DNA of 64,000 nt from contig NW_015961949.1 of assembly GCF_000497045.1 (NCBI RefSeq), forward strand, positions 496,001-560,000, in the 5' to 3' direction. Position 1 is the first letter of the stretch. Every line of letters starts with the position of its first letter. The position numbers and the translations under genes are program-made. The stretch is from Kalmanozyma brasiliensis GHG001. Lineage: Eukaryota; Basidiomycota; Ustilaginomycetes; Ustilaginales. The notes under the pieces are model-generated. The model had not been told where the DNA came from, did no database searches, and saw only the letters and a list, made by a program, of their open reading frames with translations. Shown in pieces: positions 10,137 to 22,100 of the stretch.

Positions 10137-11324
10137 CTACTTGTTCTTCCTCGACTCCTTCTTGATCACGACGCCTTCATCGCCTGAACTCGAGGCGTCG
10201 GACTCGCTGCTACCCAATTCGGCCTTCTTGGCCGCAGCGGCAGCGGCCTTCTTCTTGGCCGCCTTCTCCTTCTCCTCCGCCGCGGTCACCGCCAGCAGCG
10301 GGTCATCCTCCATCCTCGGCGCACGGTACGATCCACCGGCCCGATCACAGAACGTGAAGTACTGGCCGTAGTTGCACGTAAAGAACAGGTGGTGCAGCGT
10401 GTGATGCGAGGGACCGTTGATGATCTTTTCGAGCGGCGAGTTGCAGATCATGTCGGAATCGTGGATCAAGATCGACCACAGGTTGACAAACACGAAGAGA
10501 CAGATCGAAACGACGCGGTGAAGAGGGAAGACGAAGGGGAAGATGTGGTAGGGCAGAGACTGAGCATAGCCGTCGAGCGGGTGGAAGGCGTGCGAAGCCC
10601 AGGGGGTGGGGACGAGCCACTTGTGGTGCGGCTTGTGCACGTGCTTGTAGAGTCGCGGGTGGTGCTCGAGGCGGTGCACCCAGTAGATGAGGAAGTCGGT
10701 GAAGAGGAGGAAGAGGGGGACAGACAGCAATGCGTAGCCCCAGCCGTAGTCGGAGATGTTCTCGTAGAGCTTGCTGTGACCGCGAACTTCCAGGACAAAC
10801 CATGGCACGGTGAGGAAGTCGAGCGGGAGGAAGGCGCGCATGGACGACTCGATCTCGAGTCGCACTTGGTTCTTGATGAAACGTGGGTGCTTCTCCATCT
10901 CCTTGTTGAAAATGTACTTGTAGGAAAGACCGGCAAATGTGAAGTAGAGGACCAGGATGCCAACGTAGGTGAGCACGAGGAGCGAGACAGTCTGTCGGAT
11001 GATGTTGTCTCTTGGTAGCGCCGAGACGCCTTGCAGTGCGGACCAGTCGACGTTGCCGCCGCTCAAAGAAGACGAGACGGCATCCTTGAGGACAGTGTTG
11101 GCGAACCAGTTGGATGGCGAGAGCGCCGACGTGCTAGACGATGCGGCCCATGTTGCGGCGTCCTTCAATCCGAGCAGGGATGAGAAGTTGCTGGACGACG
11201 ATGCTGAAGCGAGAGATGCCAACGCGGAGGAATCCTTTGCAATGGAGCGTGGCAAGGCAGGCCAGGCCGCGGCCCAGACCTTGTCGAGCGCGTAGGTGTC
11301 GGCAATGTCGAGAACGAGATCCAT
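10137..11324 (-). CDS. ERG3: C-5 sterol desaturase
   Basis: Introduces the C5-C6 double bond in ergosterol synthesis (episterol to ergosta-5,7,24(28)-trienol) in the ER membrane, using a di-iron centre. The 395-residue protein has the fatty acid hydroxylase/sterol desaturase histidine boxes in order: H217-RLE-HH222, H230-KP-HH234 and HH308-TL-HH312. Membrane segments precede and separate them (about 112-134, 195-216 and 268-288). The N-terminal ~100 residues are Ser/Ala-rich. The C terminus is a charged Lys/Ala/Glu tail ending in KKESRKNK, compatible with ER retention by a lysine-rich tail (inference). Single exon. Together with ERG10 at the right end this is one of two sterol-pathway genes in the window, but they are far apart. 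Confidence 0.96.
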   Translation of the reverse strand: MDLVLDIADTYALDKVWAAAWPALPRSIAKDSSALASLASASSSSNFSSLLGLKDAATWAASSSTSALSPSNWFANTVLKDAVSSSLSGGNVDWSALQGVSALPRDNIIRQTVSLLVLTYVGILVLYFTFAGLSYKYIFNKEMEKHPRFIKNQVRLEIESSMRAFLPLDFLTVPWFVLEVRGHSKLYENISDYGWGYALLSVPLFLLFTDFLIYWVHRLEHHPRLYKHVHKPHHKWLVPTPWASHAFHPLDGYAQSLPYHIFPFVFPLHRVVSICLFVFVNLWSILIHDSDMICNSPLEKIINGPSHHTLHHLFFTCNYGQYFTFCDRAGGSYRAPRMEDDPLLAVTAAEEKEKAAKKKAAAAAAKKAELGSSESDASSSGDEGVVIKKESRKNK

Positions 11325-13559
11325 GTTGAAAGTGTGGCGTGTGGAGAGAAATGGGTTGTTGTCGATCGAAGGTGATTTGATGGTTGCGCCAAGGATGTGC
11401 TACGCGAAGTCAGAGGCTTCTAGATTAGCGTATTACCGCAAATGAGATGGTGGGTGCTGACTTTGACCGAAGCAGGGAAAGTATCACTTGAGATAGCAGG
11501 AAAAGCGCGACGGTGCTTTTGATGTCTTCGGTGTCGACAATGGTGACAGTGGGTCAATGAGCTTTGTATCTGTGGAAGACAATTGTTGTGCAGATTGAGC
11601 CGAGATCGAACGCCACTGAAGCGCTATCAAGGTGGTGTGAGGAGTCTAAGTAGCGTCGTCGAAGAGCCGAGCGTAACGTGGCGTTGCCGGTCGCGAATAA
11701 GCTTGAGTTGGACGCGCGATGGTCTCGAAGAGGGAATGTCGGGATGAAAGAAGGATGAACGACGTTGAGGTGTGAAGGTGAGCGAGAGTAAGAGGCGAGA
11801 AAGATGGAAGGCACGGACGAGTTTGGATGAGAAGGTGGCGCGATTGCCGAACGACTGCACTTTTTTGAAGCCGAGAGGCAAACCTTCAAAACCTTGCTCA
11901 GGACACTCGCTTGCTCGCTCGCCCACGCTCCGTTTCAAGGTTTCCATTTGGCAGCGCCGTCTGCTGCTGCTGTTCCTGCCTGACTAGTTCTGCGCAGCGC
12001 TCACAAGAAATCCATTCTCCTTCTCTCAGTCAGAGTCGAGCTTCGAATGATACGAGTTTCCAGAGTCACTGCGCTTGTTGCGCCAAGGCCAGAAATCAGG
12101 CGCTGCAGTGGCTGTCAATGTCTGCTGATCTGTGCTGTAAAGCCAGAGAGATATGACCTGACTCTCCCTCTTGCAGCGCAGGCCTGACGCTCGGTCATTT
12201 CCAGCCTGAGCGCGTCTGACTTGCGTGACGGAAAGTGGATTGCCACGGAACCACTTTGCCGGCGCAGAGCAGACACAGAGAAGCATCAGCTGGTGCTTGC
12301 GTGCGTCAGTGGGTTGAGTTGCAAATACAAAGAAAGGGCTGCGCTGCCAAAGAAAAGTTTCGAGAGAGTATCAACAAGCAGGATAGCAGCGCATGTGTTG
12401 TGGCCGACGCGCCTTGATTCAAAAGAGATCTTCCTTGCTTCTCAAACAGGCGCGTGCCAGAAACAAGGCTTTTCCGTCAGGCACAGGAGCAGAGGGCTCG
12501 TTGCCACACTCCGCCAGCCAGCGCGAAGAGTTCAAAATCTGGTGATTTTGGTCGTTTTTTTTTTGAGTTTGCAACTGAGTTCAATTTCGCCTTTTTTTCC
12601 CCTCCTGCTAGACAACCAACCCTCGCGTCGGGCGAAACAAGGCTCTTGACTGGCGCTTTGCCTGCGAGCTGACCCAAGGGTCCGCCCGAAGCTTCCAAAG
12701 GATTTTCAAGGTCTGCATCCTCGCTCGTGGCCGTTTGTATTCGAATTGGCCCTGGAAGTTTTCAGATTTACGCCGGAGAGAAAGCCGAGCAAAAGGACCT
12801 GGCTTGCATTGCTCCACCATGGCAATACAAATGGAGGATCTGCGCTGAATTCAAACGATGTGAGGCTTAACGAGGCACGGCTCGTGACTCCCACTCATGC
12901 TCCCTTCCTCACGGCGCAGCGTGGTCGGACCATCTTTCGTAGAGCCTGAGAGAGCGCATCTACATATCTGGAGAGCTCACGCTTTCAGACTCGACCGTCA
13001 GCCAAGTGCGGACCATCCCATCTTTCCCCTCTCTGAGACAGCGTCGATGGCTTGGCCCACACCCTGCTTTACCCCACTCTGGCGCCGCATTGGTGGACCC
13101 TCGTGACCCACGAACCCTTGCTGACCGCAAAGGGTCTGTCAGGCCACCAAGCACCCTGCTGCTCCAACGTGCCAGTTGCCAGTGAAGTATGTGACGGTGC
13201 TCGGGTCCCAGAGACCTGTTTCCTCAGCAGCCGGCTCAAAACAATGGCTCAACAGATTGTTCTGCTTGGTGAGAACAACGCAAATAGGTGGCCGAGTGAC
13301 GGCGTTCGATTGACGGTAAGCCTGCATCACCGGTGAAAATGGGGCGAGGACGGCGAGGTCGCTCCAGATCTGATAAGGATTTGCCGGCGGTAAGAGACAG
13401 CTGTGGCGAAATGGCGGATCTGCCCGATTCATTGTGCAAGTATGTATCGGTAGATCTGTACGTCAGCCCGACACCCGAGCTGACATCTCTCAGGGTCCGC
13501 TCCTCGACCCGTTCTTCCTGTTTGGGCACCTACCAACCTGTCCTACGCTGCTGGCCAAC
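11325..13559. promoter_or_regulatory. Divergent intergenic region ERG3 / HIS2
   Basis: 2.2 kb of non-coding DNA between two divergent genes. It contains a homopolymer T run (about 12555-12564) and purine/pyrimidine-biased stretches. An open frame runs into HIS2 from 13434 but its first 42 codons look non-conserved. No additional gene, tRNA or repeat family was recognised. Confidence 0.45.
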
Positions 13560-14576
13560 ATGCCACACTCAAACCACTCGCACAGCGGTCAATTCTGCTC
13601 ACATGCCAAAGACTCGCTCGCGTCCGTTCTGCAGCGTGCTCACGCATTAGCCTTCACTCACTTCCATCTTAGCGAGCACGTCCCACGCCAACATGCCACC
13701 GAGCTCTACCCGGAGGAGGTCGAAGCGTCCATCACTCCAGATTCGCTCCGGGCAACGTTTCGAGAGTATCTTGAGGCAGCGAGGTGGCTGCAGAACGAGT
13801 ATGCGGGGAAGGAGATGCATGTGCTGGTCGGCTGCGAGACGGAGAACATCACCAGTCCGGGGACGCTCGACTACCTCACCGCTGTGCTGGGCAGCCAGGC
13901 GGGCACTGAGCCGGAGCTGATCGGAAAGGGAGTGGTCGACTACATAGTCGGCTCACTCCACCATACGAATGCGATTCCCATCGACTTTGACCGTCAGACT
14001 TTCGACAGGTCTGTTGCAAGCTTCCAGTCCACTTCTATGGATGCACACCTGCAACTGATCAACCGGTACCTCGACGACCAGCTCGAGGTGCTGCAGCGAC
14101 TCAAACCCGAGGTGATCGGCCACTTTGACCTGTTTCGACTCTTCACGCCGCAACTCAAGCTCGATGCGCCAGATGTCTGGGACAAGGTGGAACGCAACGT
14201 GCGGTTTGCCGTCGAGTACGGCGCGCTATTCGAGTGCAACGCTGCTGCTTTCAGGAAGGGGTGGAACACGTCGTATCCAGGGAGGGAGATTTTGGATCTG
14301 ATTGTGGGGATGCAGGGGAGGTTGTGCCTCTCGGACGATTCGCATGGCGTACAAGCTGTCGGGTTGAACTATCTGCGACTGAGAGACTATCTGGTAGAGG
14401 CGGGCGTCGAGACCATCTGGTACCTGGAGAAGGACGAGGGTCAGACGGATGAGAAGGAAGGAGATGGCAGGCCAATAAGGTTCGCGCGCGGAACAGTGGC
14501 AAAGGCGATGGGTTCCGAGTGGAAGACACAGCCATTCTGGACGACGTTTGCTGCGGCGCTCGAGTCGGAATCATAG
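13560..14576 (+). CDS. HIS2: Histidinol-phosphatase (PHP family)
   Basis: Dephosphorylates L-histidinol phosphate, the penultimate step of histidine biosynthesis. I chose the ATG at 13560 rather than the longer open frame. It begins MPHSNHSHSGQFCSHA, which places the metal-binding H-x-H of the PHP domain (His6, His8) at the N terminus, as in the yeast enzyme. The product is 338 residues. Other PHP-type features are HFHLSEH (about residues 34-40), CETEN (about 93-97), SLHH (about 125-128), IGHFDLFR (about 182-189) and the C-terminal LSDDSHG that supplies the last metal ligands. Single exon. It ends 130 bp from the convergent RPA49 gene. Confidence 0.93.
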   Translation: MPHSNHSHSGQFCSHAKDSLASVLQRAHALAFTHFHLSEHVPRQHATELYPEEVEASITPDSLRATFREYLEAARWLQNEYAGKEMHVLVGCETENITSPGTLDYLTAVLGSQAGTEPELIGKGVVDYIVGSLHHTNAIPIDFDRQTFDRSVASFQSTSMDAHLQLINRYLDDQLEVLQRLKPEVIGHFDLFRLFTPQLKLDAPDVWDKVERNVRFAVEYGALFECNAAAFRKGWNTSYPGREILDLIVGMQGRLCLSDDSHGVQAVGLNYLRLRDYLVEAGVETIWYLEKDEGQTDEKEGDGRPIRFARGTVAKAMGSEWKTQPFWTTFAAALESES

Positions 14577-14706
14577 ATACACACGCAAAACTCATCACTC
14601 GCATCCTCGCATCCCAATCATCGGTTCCGACACAGCCTAATCACGAGCCGTCGTCTTTTGATCATGAATGTCGATTTGAACAATGCACAAACCTGTAGCA
14701 AGTGCT

Positions 14707-16245
14707 TCACTTGCGTCCACCAGCCTTGCCCTTCCTCGGCTGAGGCAGTGTAAAAGGCGTCTTGAGCACCATCCTCTTTTCGCCGCCCACCACGCTCGCG
14801 GTGCAACCGAGGGTCCTGAACAGCTCCCTGAGCGTCGCAGGCGGAATGTTGCAGTTCCTCGCCAGCTTGTCGTGGTCCACCGAGAAGTTGTCCAGGTGCA
14901 ACGCGAGCGCGCACATGTAGGCCAGCACCTTGGTCTGGTGAAACGCCGACATGACTGCTCGGTCCGAGTTGGCCGGCGTCTCGGTGAACGTGCCGAGGAT
15001 CGCCTTGACGATGCGCTTGTTGGCGTCCTCACCGTCGAGCTTGAGCGCGGTGATCAGCTTGCCCCGCTGCGAGACGGATTTCGGTCGGGATTGGATGTAC
15101 CACAGCAACGACATGTAATATGCGATGCGCACCTTGGTCTTCGCGTCTTCCTTGTCTTCGGTCGCTCCGAGAGCGGGCATCATCATCACATCCTCAGCGT
15201 TGGTGACAGATGCAGCTTCGTCCTCGTCCTCGTCGAACGTCGTGTGCTTCTTACCACCGCTGCCACCGGAAAGGTGCGAACTGCGTTGAAGGTTGTCCAC
15301 CAGTCGCGACCAGATCCAGGCCGGGAAATCCTTCGAGTAGGGGAGAAGCTCCTTGAGCGCCTCCGGGTCGCTGACGTTGTCGATGAGCTTCTGTATCGGT
15401 AGCGACTTGAAGATCTCGCTGGGGATGAGGTCGGAGATGCGGTAAGCCTCCGCGGGATGCTTGGCGTCCAAGTTGGCCGGCGGCATGGGTCGAGACGACG
15501 TCGACGAAGCAAGCACTTCATCGAGCGATGGCAGCGATGCCAAGTTGTCCTGGATACCACCGGTGAAGTCGTCGAGGATGACCTCCATGTTGGCCGTGTC
15601 GACCTTCATACGGTCCTGGTTGCGCGCGTTGGCTTTCTGCTTGCGATTACCAAATGCGTCGCCAAGAGCCCTACGTGCTGCCGTCATCTCGCCGTAGTCG
15701 GCGAATGTGCGCTTACTAGAGATGGAAGAGAGCGAGCTGTTGGCCTTGATCGATCGTGCAACTTGGAACGTAGGCACGGCGCGAAGGGTCACGGAGCTGC
15801 TCGAAGGGTCATAGACACCCACCATATAGTGACCGGTGTAGCCTCGCGCCTCGGAGCTGCTGCCGAACTCGAAATTGTTGCCGACATAGGCCATCGTGTC
15901 GGTCTCGCCTGCGAGAAGAAGCCTCTCGTCGGTGTCGTTGGTCGATGCGCCGGTCTCGTCGGGCAGACCGTCGGCGCGGTATATGCTAAACTTGGTCGAA
16001 GGTGCAGGGTTGTAGTCTGCAAAGGAAGCAAAAGCGGCGCCAGACTTACTCAATTGCTTGAAGCTGCTCCCTGAGCCTTTGACGCTCAGCGTCGCCTGGC
16101 CTGAGCCAGCCTTGCTGGTAGAGGAAGAAGCGGCTGCATTGGCCGAGGTAGAGGCCTTCTTGGACTTCTTGGGCGAGTCCGCAGCATCGGAGAATTTGGA
16201 CTTTCTCTTGCCGTCCTTAGCGGGACTGTCTTTGCCTTTCGACAT
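14707..16245 (-). CDS. RPA49: RNA polymerase I subunit RPA49-like
   Basis: RPA49 (A49) pairs with A34.5 to form a TFIIF/TFIIE-like module of RNA polymerase I. The frame is open to 16329, but the ATG at 16243-16245 gives an N terminus MSKGKDSPAKDGKRKSK, a basic nucleolar-type tail, and 512 residues. The dimerisation domain is at about residues 85-190 (KFSIYRADG...AYVGNNFEFG...YMVGVYD). It is followed by RRALGDAFG and then a C-terminal tandem winged-helix region (about 290-500) containing IPSEIFKSLPIQ and YSKDFPAWIWSRL. The end is basic (KGKAGGRK). Matches are family-level similarity rather than a catalytic motif, so the assignment is good but not absolute. Confidence 0.85.
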   Translation of the reverse strand: MSKGKDSPAKDGKRKSKFSDAADSPKKSKKASTSANAAASSSTSKAGSGQATLSVKGSGSSFKQLSKSGAAFASFADYNPAPSTKFSIYRADGLPDETGASTNDTDERLLLAGETDTMAYVGNNFEFGSSSEARGYTGHYMVGVYDPSSSSVTLRAVPTFQVARSIKANSSLSSISSKRTFADYGEMTAARRALGDAFGNRKQKANARNQDRMKVDTANMEVILDDFTGGIQDNLASLPSLDEVLASSTSSRPMPPANLDAKHPAEAYRISDLIPSEIFKSLPIQKLIDNVSDPEALKELLPYSKDFPAWIWSRLVDNLQRSSHLSGGSGGKKHTTFDEDEDEAASVTNAEDVMMMPALGATEDKEDAKTKVRIAYYMSLLWYIQSRPKSVSQRGKLITALKLDGEDANKRIVKAILGTFTETPANSDRAVMSAFHQTKVLAYMCALALHLDNFSVDHDKLARNCNIPPATLRELFRTLGCTASVVGGEKRMVLKTPFTLPQPRKGKAGGRK

Positions 16246-18138
16246 GGCGAGGCTGTGCGATCCAGGCGAGCCGTGATAGGTCACCTGCTTTGGTGTTGGA
16301 CGGGAGGACAAGGTGGTGAGAAGCAGCACTGAGAAAGTTGGCTGCTCGTCAAAAATTCCACATCAATTTTTGATTCGGTTGCATATGCAGCAGCACCAAA
16401 AATTCAGTGTTGCTAGGGCTGCCTTAGTCATGATGACATGCGCCAGCCTTTGCGACCTAACAATGTCACAAAAACTTTTGCCTGCCCACGTGGCGGACCC
16501 TCTCTGAACGCCACACTCTGGACACACCCGCCGTCAGGTGAGAAGCTTTGACTTAGGGTGTACATGCCGTTCCAATGACTCGACGCCGTTCGCATCAAAG
16601 GTGTCAGATGCAACACGTCAGATGATGCTCGGACAAGCGCTGGCTTTGGTGCGATTTGTCCGAACGAAGCCTACGGTGAGACAGAACGGGGAGCTTCAAA
16701 CTCAGAGGGCCCGAATGAAAGGGGAGCAAGAAGGCGAAACGGGCAATTCACAGCCGCTCGATGACAATGTTGCAGAGTCTCGATCTCAAAGCTCGCATGA
16801 GGGCGAAAGGGAAGGGCTCGGACTTGGTTCGTTTTACGACCCATGAAGATAGACTTCCGTTGCATGAGAACCCTTGTCTCGCTTGCGGTGCCGCCATGTG
16901 CAACTCTCTTTCCGAAAAGTCGGGGTAGGCGCTACGCCACGACGTATGCAACAGTTTTCTTCGGGTAGTCATACAGTACAGTACAACTGGCAACTGGCAT
17001 CGTCACAGCGGAGATTATCGCCGGCAAAGCAGTCCTACCTCCCCGCGTCTTTCGAGGCTTCGGGAACCTCAGCTCTGCGGAGCATAATAACGAATCCAGA
17101 CCAAGACCAGGATCCTGCTGCTGTCATCGTAGCCCAGGCTGTCTTCCTTTGCACCTCGCTCGATGGGCCCTTTCTCATCCACCAATCGCCTACAGCCAAC
17201 TGAGACCCCGACTGTCAAGACTGTAAGCCACACCTTGCCATGTCACCCGAGGCTCCATCCCGACTCCCATCATTGTGTCTTACATGCACGCGATTGAGAC
17301 CTTGGACGTCATGAAATCGAGCCGTACGAATCGGAAGGAGGAAGAGCGGGCAAGATCCGAGTCTAGACAGCAGGCGGGGGTCCTCGTGATTCGAGGTCAG
17401 CTGCACAGTCGAGACATTTTTTGTTGTTTAGTTTCTCCGCAGTCCCGTGCTTTGGCTCGGCAACAAATTAGACAGGCAGCGTGGCACACCGGAACAGCTC
17501 TCAGCCCGGGTCCAAGCCTCTCGCTCCCGTCCTTTACATCGGGCCCACCATTTGCCGTGCCTTCCTGAGACCGTGGCCTGTCATTCTGCTGCAGGTACAG
17601 CGATCCTCGCTCATGTGCACTTGCCATGGCTACAGTCATTGCACACAGAGCCACATGGCGGTGAGACATCGCCGGGCAGCGTGGGAGATTTTGAGCTTCC
17701 TCCTTGCATACGACTTCTTGCCCTCTGGATAGCATTGCTGTCCCCAACGATGTCCGGTGAGCCTACCTTGATTCCACACATATAGTGCTTCAGCCTTGTC
17801 TCCTTACCGAACGATCCGTCGCCGCAGGCACGGCAACAGAGGTTTGCCATGATTCGCCTTCGATCCGGACTCCTCTATGGAAGCACAGCGGGGCCGTCAT
17901 GGGATCTTGGGCCGATTTGCCTACTTGGGCCGCTCCAGGCCCCGACTTTCGGCCTGTGTGGCTACATCTGTCGCGACCGTACTTCTCGAGACTGTCGCAT
18001 ATAAGGAGAGTGGACCAAGGACAAAATGAACCCCTCGAGCCCCTCCCAACAGCTACCGAGCTTACTTGCGACGCCCTTACTCGAGCAGCAACCTCGCCCG
18101 ACACTCGATAGCAGCCTTTCGTCAAGTCCGTTGCTACA
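16246..18138. promoter_or_regulatory. Divergent intergenic region RPA49 / secreted esterase
   Basis: 1.9 kb with no supported gene. The small open frames in it lack homology-like features and overlap each other on both strands. It should contain both promoters. Confidence 0.4.
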
Positions 18139-19185
18139 ATGCTCGCTGTATTCACCGCTTCCTTGGCCATGGTCGCCTCGGCCACCCTCTCGGCAGCAGG
18201 TCCCATCCATGAGCGTCAAAGCTTCACCCCTTCGGCGTGGGACACGTGGATCTGGAACAACCAGAGCACCAACGTCTGCGCAGACGGCAGCATGACCGGT
18301 TTCGCCTACAACATGCACTCCGGTGCCAACGACATCCTCATCTACTTTGACGGCGGAGGAGCTTGCTGGGACACCAACTCGTGCTTCACCAATCCTACCG
18401 CCTTCAACCTTCAAGGCTACACCGAGTCGTCTTTCCAGGGTTGGACCAAAACCTCCCTCGATTCGCAGATCCTGCTCACATCGCGCGATCCTGCTAGGAA
18501 CAACCCTTGGGCTGGTGCGCACTACGTCTTCGTCCCTTACTGCACGGGCGATATCCACGGCGGCAACAATGTCGTCACATACGACGGTGCTCCCGCACCG
18601 ATCTACCACAAAGGTTACAGCAACTTCCAGACGATCCTTCAAGTCGTTGCTGGTGCCGTGCCGTATCCGCAAAACGTCTGGATCACGGGAACCAGCGCAG
18701 GCTGTTTCGGTGCAACGCTCAACTATGTTGCTGCCCGCAAGGCTTTCCCGTGGTCGCGCATCCACCTCATCGGCGACTCCTGCGAAACGACCCCCGGTTT
18801 CATCGGCACCAAGCCTTCGTGGAAGCTCACTCAGCCCGGCGGTCGCGACTGCCCCAAATGTCAACCGGGCGAATTCAACAGCTTCCTCCCCGCCCTCTCA
18901 TCCGCCAACACAGGAAGCAGATTCGGCTCCATCTCCTTCGCCTCCGACGGAACTCTGCCAGGTTTTATGGGTGCCACGATGGACAGCTTCACAAGCATTA
19001 TCAGCGGCTACTTTGCAAATGTGACAAAGACCACGACGAACATGGCCAAGACGTTCACGGTGACCGGCGAGGGTCACGGCGTGCTGTACCAGACCAGTCC
19101 CGTGTCGACAACGGGTGCCACGTTGGCGAGCTGGTTGGCGACCATGAAGAATTTGAGGTCGGGAAGCGCGTACAAGTCGGTGTAA
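18139..19185 (+). CDS. Secreted pectin acetylesterase / Notum-family hydrolase
   Basis: A secreted alpha/beta-hydrolase of the pectinacetylesterase (PAE/Notum) family, which removes acetyl groups from polymers such as pectin. The N-terminal ~20 residues form a signal peptide (MLAVFTASLAMVASATLSAAG). The oxyanion region is YFDGGGACW (about 69-77), the nucleophile elbow GTSAGCFGA with Ser186, the candidate acid Asp213 in LIGDS, and the candidate histidine in GEGHGVL near residue 312. Cysteines spread through the chain suggest disulfides. Length 348 is normal for the fungal family. In plant-associated fungi such enzymes act on the host wall. Substrate is inferred only from the family. Single exon; its downstream flank is the gene-poor 19.2-24.6 kb region. 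Confidence 0.88.
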   Translation: MLAVFTASLAMVASATLSAAGPIHERQSFTPSAWDTWIWNNQSTNVCADGSMTGFAYNMHSGANDILIYFDGGGACWDTNSCFTNPTAFNLQGYTESSFQGWTKTSLDSQILLTSRDPARNNPWAGAHYVFVPYCTGDIHGGNNVVTYDGAPAPIYHKGYSNFQTILQVVAGAVPYPQNVWITGTSAGCFGATLNYVAARKAFPWSRIHLIGDSCETTPGFIGTKPSWKLTQPGGRDCPKCQPGEFNSFLPALSSANTGSRFGSISFASDGTLPGFMGATMDSFTSIISGYFANVTKTTTNMAKTFTVTGEGHGVLYQTSPVSTTGATLASWLATMKNLRSGSAYKSV

Positions 19186-22100
19186 GGGATAGGGACGGCA
19201 TTGTGTATGATATGGGCTGGTTTCAGGTTCGAACGCAAGTCATCATGTATGAACCAAGCAAGTAATTGTGTTTGTGATAATGACCATAGTTTATGGTTTA
19301 CGTCGTCGATTGATGTGGCCTTGACACAGGCTTGTCGACGTTGTCGCTGGCCCTGACTGCTTGTGACGGCTATGGGCCACAGAGTCGCTTTACAATGTGG
19401 CTGCACTGCGACAGCTGTACGCTCTTGGTATACTGTAAGCTATCTGTGCGACTCGTGAGCAACGAGTGCATCAGCTCGGTCTTTGGTGGAATCCGCGTCT
19501 TCGGAAAGAATCGGCTGCTTGATGAGACCGGCCTGGTCGTTCTTCTTTCTTGCCCTCTTCCGGCGGGCTGGCGACGCCAACGAAAGTCAGTTCCCATCGT
19601 TCTTGCAAGCCGAAATTTGACGGCGACAGCGAAGAAAGATTTTGGCGTCTCATGTGCTCGAGGCGCTCCCCGCCGACTTATATCTCAGCTTCATCGCTCC
19701 GATTTTGATGCTGTGGTGCTCGTGCTGATGCTGCCTCGGGCTACGTCGCAGCTGATCGATCCCTTCGAAATCGATGTCTCTCTGCGTTGTTGTCTCTGTC
19801 GAGTGTGCGCAGTCAAGGCGGCAACTCGATTGATATGTAGTCGATGACGTTGTGCTCATGTCGTTGCTGGCGACAAGGCGACTCATCGGGATCCCGATGC
19901 CGATCCGTCTCAGATCCGTATCTTGGACCGACCCTGCTAACACAGGTACGGGTGGTTCGGTGATCCGACTCCGCTGGCCAGCTCGTCACTACGAGCCTCG
20001 TGCGCCGTCGCCAAGCATTTTCCGGCAAGATCTTGTGCGAGGCTGAATTGTGTTTGATAGGCGGATCTCCTCGTCTGTTCCTGAATCCAGGCTCGCCTAT
20101 GCATCTGTTGCAACCCGACATTTGTGCGCGGAGCCGTTGCGCGCAACGCTTTTTCCAACCAATCCCCTTACCGCCAAGCCATTCCAGACTGCCGTGAATG
20201 AGAACTTTTACCGTGGGCACAGCATGAATTCGGCGCGTGTACGTTCCTGCATCGAACGTCGGCCCAGCCAAACAGTCACGGATATACGGTGCGAGGCTGT
20301 GTCAATGGAGAACGGGTCGCGGAGCTCGGTCGTGCCTGAACACACGGCGGAGCACGAAATATTAAACTTTTCAGAGAGAGATGGCACAGCCAGTCAGGGT
20401 CGGTGCCAAGGAGGAGCGACCAGGCGGGAGCGCGACAAGGAGTCGTGCCCAAGCGACTAAGGGAAATCTTGGCTCGACGAAGGTGTTCAACTGGGCCAAG
20501 GGATGGTTACAGCATGCGCGCAGTTGACCGAACTCGAACCGTGAGCTCAGCGTCGCTTGCCATGCCCGTCTTTGCGCCGTTCAAAGACGAAGCGAGGGCC
20601 AGAAGCAGAATCAGCAATCACCTCTGCGGATCTCATCGTCCTGGTTGACTGCTTAGTGTTCGAGAGGCGCGATCACAAAGACACTCTTGCGCGCTCCTTA
20701 CCCAGGGGCGTTAGGTCGGCGAAGCTACTCCTTGTCTGAGCAGAACATCATCCTGCTTATGCAATTAGGGAGCAGCAGCAAGCAGCTTGAAGTTCGACAA
20801 CAGCTGATCACCAGCTGCTCGCTAGACGAGCATCGCACTAATGCTTAGCACGGAAGCAGTGCCCAGATCAGAAGAAGTCAGGGTCTTCCTCGATGAATCA
20901 TCGACGTTGCAGAAAACCCTGCTCGCCAAAGCATTTGCAGTAGGCGAGCGGCTAGGCGAGGACCCGTTTTGACCCGCGGCCTTGGAAAGGTAGGGCCGTC
21001 ATGATGGCGCCAGCACAGGCATGTTCGTCGTCCGCACCATCCGAGTCGGCGATGCCCTGCAAGGAGCATGCCCTGCCGTCTCTCATCGAAGAAAGCATTC
21101 GCACGAGAAAGTTGACACTTGTCGAAATGCAGACAGCCGGACAAGGCGCGGTTCAGTGGAAAAGAGGCGCATCTGAGGCTCGCGTTATGGTAGACGCGCT
21201 GCCAGTCATGCACGTCTGAGACAGCACAGCTCGACTTGTCTCACATTGGTCGGTTCTCGTACCATTTTTGCACCGAGCTCAACGCTCGCGCTCGAACGGA
21301 CCTTGAACCTCCCTTTGCCGGACGGAGGAAAGTAGACAACCTTCCAGCTCGTCGCAGGCTTGTTGCTCGCAATCGAGCTGCCAACGGGGACCAGGAGAGC
21401 ACGGGAAGCTCTCGATCTTCCTTTGAGCAAGCCACCGAGGTGGTTCGAAATTGTGCCTCGATGAACTTCGATGGGTTTCATGCCAACCGACCATCTACCC
21501 ACAATGGCAAGCCTCGGCGCGACTGCGAAAGCAAGGCTCGCGTCAGTCGAGAGGCCGAGGAATGGCCGCCATCGACTCAAAACGCCGGCTTATGCTCCGT
21601 ACAGCTGCCGCGTGGCTGTCATTGCCAGACCGACAGCGGCTCGGCTTGCTTTCTGCACGCTAACTACGCTGCGCCGAAGCAGTCGCATGTCATTGCGGTG
21701 CTCGGTCGACCTGGTTTCAGCCTCACTGGCAATGGCGCTGGCGTCGGTACCCGTAGCCCTTTCCCTCGCCGTACATCAGGACACGTTGTGTCCAGTAATC
21801 GTCTCGATCACGACAGGAATGCCAAGCTAGCAAGCCACGCATAGGTCCCGTTCTGTTGTCCACCGAGAACGAGAAACCGACGTGCGTGATCTAAGACAAC
21901 CTTGCTTGCTTCCGAGGAACGTTAAGAGCCCCGCGAATCGATCATTCGCCTGTCCCCCGAACGAGCATCAGCTTTGCTGCTACAACGTGACCTGTCGATG
22001 GACTAGCTCCCAGCTTTCACTCAGCACGAGCCTGTAAATCGGTGCAACTATATGCGCTCATCGCGTTGCTGTGAGGATGTCTCGCGTGTCATATCGGCTT

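Noticed and set aside
13434..13559. Longer start for histidinol-phosphatase
   Set aside because: It begins at a non-conserved upstream codon; the ATG at 13560 puts the PHP H-x-H motif at the N terminus as in homologues.
19215..19240. AGGTTCGAACGC resembling a tRNA T-loop
   Set aside because: No acceptor, D or anticodon arm is found around it.
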